Shown here: piece by piece, positions 4,902 to 7,615 of the stretch | Position numbering within the stretch: the first letter of the stretch is position 1 | How the letters are laid out: each line of letters opens with the position of its first letter | Assembly: GCA_028714395.1 (NCBI GenBank) | Contig: JAQTMJ010000037.1 | Span: 1-7,615 of the forward strand | Reading direction: 5' to 3' | DNA length: 7,615 nucleotides | Origin: Candidatus Iainarchaeum sp. | Lineage (GTDB): Archaea > Micrarchaeota > Micrarchaeia > Anstonellales > Bilamarchaeaceae | Notes under the pieces: model-generated | What the model saw: the letters and a program-made list of their open reading frames with translations, nothing else | Databases searched by the model: none | What the model was told of the DNA's origin: nothing | Made by a program: the position numbers and the translations under genes

Positions 4902-5984
4902 ATGGCTGAGATTAACAGAAGGGTTTTGAGAGGATTTCCTCCGCATCTGGAGGCGAAAGGCGTGTTCGCAGACCGAGCCGGGGATTCTCCGGTTTTTATG
5001 GCTATACACATGAAGCCGGTCTGCAATTTCCGGTGCCGCAAGTGCTTCGTTGAGGGCGTTGTGAACAAGCCGTTCAAGGAAGAGCTGACTTTGCGCGAGA
5101 TAGAGAAGATAATGGGAAAGGCCAAGGATGCCGGGGTGCTGGTATTCGGAATAACCGGCGCCGGAGAGCCCCTGTTGGACCCAAAGACCAAACACGTGGT
5201 AAAACTTGCAAACCAGGCAGGTTTCATAACCCACCTTGCGACAAACGCAAGTTGTTTGGATAAGGCAACACTGGAGCATTTCCTGGAAAACAACGTCACA
5301 TCGGTGATAAGCCTGGATTCCATCAATCCCGAGGAGTTCAGCCTGCTCACAGGCACAAGTCCTGCAATGCTCGGAAAAGTGATCTCAAACATCTCCTTGG
5401 CCCAGGAAGTATTCAGAGGCACCAGGAAGGAAGAGAACGGTCTAAAGATTTTCCGCCTTGGAATCCACATAACCACTTCAGATGCTAATGTGGGCCAGGC
5501 CGAGCTGATACGGAGCATGGCCGAAAGCGCGGACACGCTCATAAGTCTGTCCCCGATAGCAGAAATCGGCGCGGCGGAGCAGAACAAGGAGACTATCCGC
5601 ACGGACTTGGCGGATTTGCTCGGGCAGAGCCATATCACGGTAATAAGACCGCCGTCAGTTCCATCGCCCATGTGCGGTTTTTTCCGCTTCGGGCTGGATC
5701 TCAATTTCGACGGTTCCCTGCTTCTGGATGCCCATGCAATAGAAACCAGCGGCCTCCTGGGCAATATCCGGGAATTTGAAATGGATGCGGGCGCAGCATT
5801 CCCTTTCATGAAGCAGGTGAAGGACAGGTTCATCAATGAATTTGGCAGCCATTTCTGCCCGGTGAGGTCTGGGCGCATAGGCGATTTTGCAGAGAAACTC
5901 AGAATGGAAAAAGCGGTACTGGCAGAAATCAAAGCTGGAGCAGGGCAACGGTATCTCCCTCCTGAAATTCGCGTACTTGGGTGA
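4902..5984 (+). CDS. Radical SAM enzyme of unknown substrate
   Basis: A 360-aa protein with the cluster motif CNFRCRKC (C41, C45, C48), which binds a [4Fe-4S] and cleaves S-adenosylmethionine to a 5'-deoxyadenosyl radical. It is followed by GITGAGEPLLDP, the GGE-type SAM-binding strand, then LATNAS and VISLDS strands of the partial TIM barrel. The C-terminal third has two isolated cysteines (C258 in PMCGFF, C319 in HFCPVRSG), too few to call a full SPASM domain. ATG 4902 is preferred over ATG 4899 and TTG 4890, because it sits four nt from GGTGAT, matching the spacing at the DUF3467-like gene. It is the first gene of a pair whose second member, an EgtD-like methyltransferase, overlaps its end. 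Together they suggest modification of a small molecule or peptide. The substrate cannot be read from sequence. Confidence 0.82.
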   Translation: MAEINRRVLRGFPPHLEAKGVFADRAGDSPVFMAIHMKPVCNFRCRKCFVEGVVNKPFKEELTLREIEKIMGKAKDAGVLVFGITGAGEPLLDPKTKHVVKLANQAGFITHLATNASCLDKATLEHFLENNVTSVISLDSINPEEFSLLTGTSPAMLGKVISNISLAQEVFRGTRKEENGLKIFRLGIHITTSDANVGQAELIRSMAESADTLISLSPIAEIGAAEQNKETIRTDLADLLGQSHITVIRPPSVPSPMCGFFRFGLDLNFDGSLLLDAHAIETSGLLGNIREFEMDAGAAFPFMKQVKDRFINEFGSHFCPVRSGRIGDFAEKLRMEKAVLAEIKAGAGQRYLPPEIRVLG

Positions 5985-6777
5985 AGGCGCTAGGAAGTTT
6001 CTGGACGTCCTTGGTAGCCCTGAATACGATACGGCAAGGAACGAGATTTCGGCCATGGAGGCCAACCAGGAGAAGCTCCGTGCTTTCATCGGGCAACGAC
6101 CGGTCGTAGTGCTTGGCTGCGGCAACGGCAGGAAGCTCGCATTTCTTGCGCCGCCTCGGAGCAAAAGCATTACGCTGGTGGACCTCAGCGAACGCCTTAT
6201 AAGGGAGGCAGAGAGGAACCTCGGTTTCAAGGTGAAAGCTATGAATGCAGACTTTGAATCCATGGACTTCTCCGTGTTCGACCCAGGAACGGCATTCGTG
6301 ATGTTAGGCGGAACCCTTGGAAACCTAGGTGATATCAGGAGTTTCCTGGGAAAAATCCGCGAAGTTCCGTCCTCAAGGCTGGTCCTTGGACTGGAATTCC
6401 TGGAAAAAAACGGCCCGGATGAAATTAGCCCGATTCTCAGGGAATACGACAACGAAACCGGCTTTGGCTTTGTTTTCGGACCACTGGCGTCGCTCGGCGT
6501 CAGGAGGCAGGATGGCGAAATACAAGTCTCGTTCAACCGTTCGGAATCAAGGGTAGAGGAGCACTTTGTGTTCAGCGATGCACGTGCATTGGAAAGGCTC
6601 GCAAATCTGGCCGGAGTAGAGGCGGACAAGGTGCGCCGCATGCTTCTCTCCTCTTCGCTCAAGACGACCTTTCCGGAATTCTGCGCCATTCTGGAATCCG
6701 GGAAAATGGAACTGGTTGATTCATTCGGAAAGAGGGCAAGCAGGATATGCCTGGTGGAGCGTTCACCAAATCAATAA
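5887..6777 (+). CDS. EgtD-like SAM-dependent methyltransferase
   Basis: About 296 aa from TTG 5887. KFAYLGEGARKF...PEYDTARNE (27-53) aligns with the EgtD N-terminus (KWFYDAVGS...PEYYPTRTE). Then come the SAM motif VVVLGCGNG (73-81), LVDLS (97-101), the EgtD hallmark FVMLGGTLGNL (137-147) and EYDNETGFGF. EgtD trimethylates histidine in ergothioneine synthesis. Here the EgtD substrate segment E-V-S-C-K-F aligns with E-E-H-F-V-F, keeping the Glu but losing the Ser, so histidine is doubtful. No egtB or other ergothioneine gene is visible. The start is uncertain: no ATG lies in the first 56 codons, and TTG 5887 gives a 98-nt overlap with the radical SAM gene. TTG 5977 would leave an 8-nt overlap but cuts off the conserved N-terminal motif. 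Confidence 0.75.
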   Translation: MQRNSEWKKRYWQKSKLEQGNGISLLKFAYLGEGARKFLDVLGSPEYDTARNEISAMEANQEKLRAFIGQRPVVVLGCGNGRKLAFLAPPRSKSITLVDLSERLIREAERNLGFKVKAMNADFESMDFSVFDPGTAFVMLGGTLGNLGDIRSFLGKIREVPSSRLVLGLEFLEKNGPDEISPILREYDNETGFGFVFGPLASLGVRRQDGEIQVSFNRSESRVEEHFVFSDARALERLANLAGVEADKVRRMLLSSSLKTTFPEFCAILESGKMELVDSFGKRASRICLVERSPNQ

Positions 6778-6785
6778 TTTTTTTT
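6778..6785 (+). terminator. Oligo-T terminator after the methyltransferase gene
   Basis: Eight T residues follow the TAA stop directly. Confidence 0.5.
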
Positions 6786-6795
6786 ATTAATCTGA

Positions 6796-6810
6796 AGGGG
6801 TGAAACCCCT
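6796..6810. terminator. Short hairpin between converging genes
   Basis: AGGGGT, loop GAA, ACCCCT makes a six-base-pair stem in the 56-bp gap between converging genes. It has no T-run on its 3' side on either strand. It may separate the two transcripts or be a processing site. Confidence 0.35.
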
Positions 6811-6833
6811 GCCCTCATTAATGTTCAGAATAC

Positions 6834-7615
6834 CTATCTGATGAGTTTGGCAAGCCTTTTTCTTGCCACCTCCTCATTAATATGAATCGTAGTTTTCCCG
6901 CCTCTTGTCCAGTCTCGGATATCCAATTTGATGTCATGGAACATCTTGTTGGATATGGTTTCTAAGGCTCTCGCACCTGTTCCCATTCTTATGGCGGCAT
7001 CCGCGATTATTGCATAGACTGGTTCTTCCAGCACGACATCCACGCCATATCCGCGCTTGAGGAGTTCTATCTGCTGCCGCAACGCCGACCGCTTCCCATT
7101 TTTCATTATATCCACTAGGTCAGCAGCTTCGAGCGGCTTAACGTAAGTGAGGACGGGGAAACGTCCGACGAGTTCTGCTTTGAAGCCGTATTCCACCAAG
7201 TCTTCCGGAAGCATCTCCGCGTAAATCTCTCTTGCTTTGATCCCTTGCGCCGCAGAACCCAGGCGACTGGCGATTATTTCTCCAAGTCCTGTGAATGCAC
7301 CCGCGCCTATGAAAAGCATATCTGTCGTATCTATGCTGACGGTCGTGTGCAAATCAAGAGGCACGCGTACAGTGGCACTTTCTACCCATCCAATCAGTTC
7401 ATTCTGAAGTCGTGATTCGAAAGCGTCCCAGCCATTCGTTGGGGGTCTGATTTTGTCGCTTTCATCAAGCAATACCACAGACCTTTTGAATCCTGGTTCG
7501 TTACGGTGAGATGCAACATCTTCGAAAAACGTATCCAGGCTTTTGCCTTTGCAACCAGTACTGCTTTTGCCGGTCAGTTTCGTTTCCACGAACGGGACTC
7601 CCATAAGATACGATG
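6834..7615 (-). CDS. ClpX-like AAA+ ATPase, 5'-truncated by window edge
   Basis: The visible 260 codons start inside the AAA+ module and run to TAG 6834-6836. The frame is open beyond ATG 7604 (preceded by Ser-Tyr-Leu), so that ATG is internal and the Walker A and any zinc-binding domain lie outside the window. Counting from that Met, visible elements are VPFVET (3-8), pore-loop region TGCKGKS (16-22), Walker B VVLLDESDKI (43-52), sensor-1 strand MLFIGAGAF, arginine-finger box AELVGRFPV and sensor 2 TGARAL. Order and spacing follow ClpX more than HslU. Two departures are that pore loop 1 is GCKG where ClpX has GYVG, and that the segment between AGAFTG and the arginine-finger box lacks the IGF loop used to dock ClpP. 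It may be an unfoldase that works without ClpP. ClpX is uncommon in archaea, so transfer is possible. Confidence 0.8.
   Translation of the reverse strand, partial: SYLMGVPFVETKLTGKSSTGCKGKSLDTFFEDVASHRNEPGFKRSVVLLDESDKIRPPTNGWDAFESRLQNELIGWVESATVRVPLDLHTTVSIDTTDMLFIGAGAFTGLGEIIASRLGSAAQGIKAREIYAEMLPEDLVEYGFKAELVGRFPVLTYVKPLEAADLVDIMKNGKRSALRQQIELLKRGYGVDVVLEEPVYAIIADAAIRMGTGARALETISNKMFHDIKLDIRDWTRGGKTTIHINEEVARKRLAKLIR

Noticed and set aside
4865..5932. Long minus-strand frames opposite the radical SAM and methyltransferase genes
   Set aside because: They show Ser/Arg/Pro-rich composition typical of antisense shadows and no family motifs, and both plus-strand genes have clear motifs.

Overview
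The window reads as archaeal chromosome, probably from a small-genome lineage; DPANN-like is only a guess. The evidence is TTTAAA/TTTATTAA-type TATA boxes about 26 nt before starts or Shine-Dalgarno sites, two probable leaderless genes, GGTG/GGTGAT Shine-Dalgarno sites, a hairpin insertion in a tRNA T-loop that looks like an archaeal tRNA intron, oligo-T terminators, frequent ATA/AGG codons, and archaeal-style Lrp and membrane pyrophosphatase genes.

Left part (1-1805): a 3'-truncated folD on the minus strand diverges from a thymidylate kinase gene (tmk, 1078-1647). Between the tmk promoter and tmk lie three exact-length 86-bp tandem units. Each repeats the ribosome binding site and first nine codons of tmk, then departs into a nearly self-complementary foldback and stops after 30 codons, with its TGA inside the ATGCTGA that starts the next unit. 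The result is a chain of three coupled mini-ORFs leading into tmk. The hairpins differ between units but keep pairing through compensatory changes. This is the most unusual structure here. After tmk comes tRNA-Glu(UUC) with a hairpin insertion, probably a 39-nt intron, in its T-loop.

Middle (1806-4347): a 122-aa DUF3467-like protein is followed by a full-length membrane-bound pyrophosphatase. The latter carries the Lys/Thr pair of K+-independent H+ pumps, so it likely recycles PPi into a proton gradient.

Right part (4348-7615): an Lrp/AsnC-type regulator (minus) is divergent from a two-gene unit (plus). That unit is a radical SAM enzyme and an EgtD-like SAM-dependent methyltransferase whose reading frame overlaps the end of the radical SAM gene. 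Two 15-bp near-identical palindromes, 41 bp apart, sit in the divergent promoter region and suggest that the regulator controls itself and the enzyme pair. Converging from the right edge is a 5'-truncated ClpX-like AAA+ gene with an atypical pore loop (GCKG for GYVG) and no visible ClpP-docking loop.

No intergenic gap exceeds about 90 bp, and no CRISPR array, transposase or rRNA was seen.
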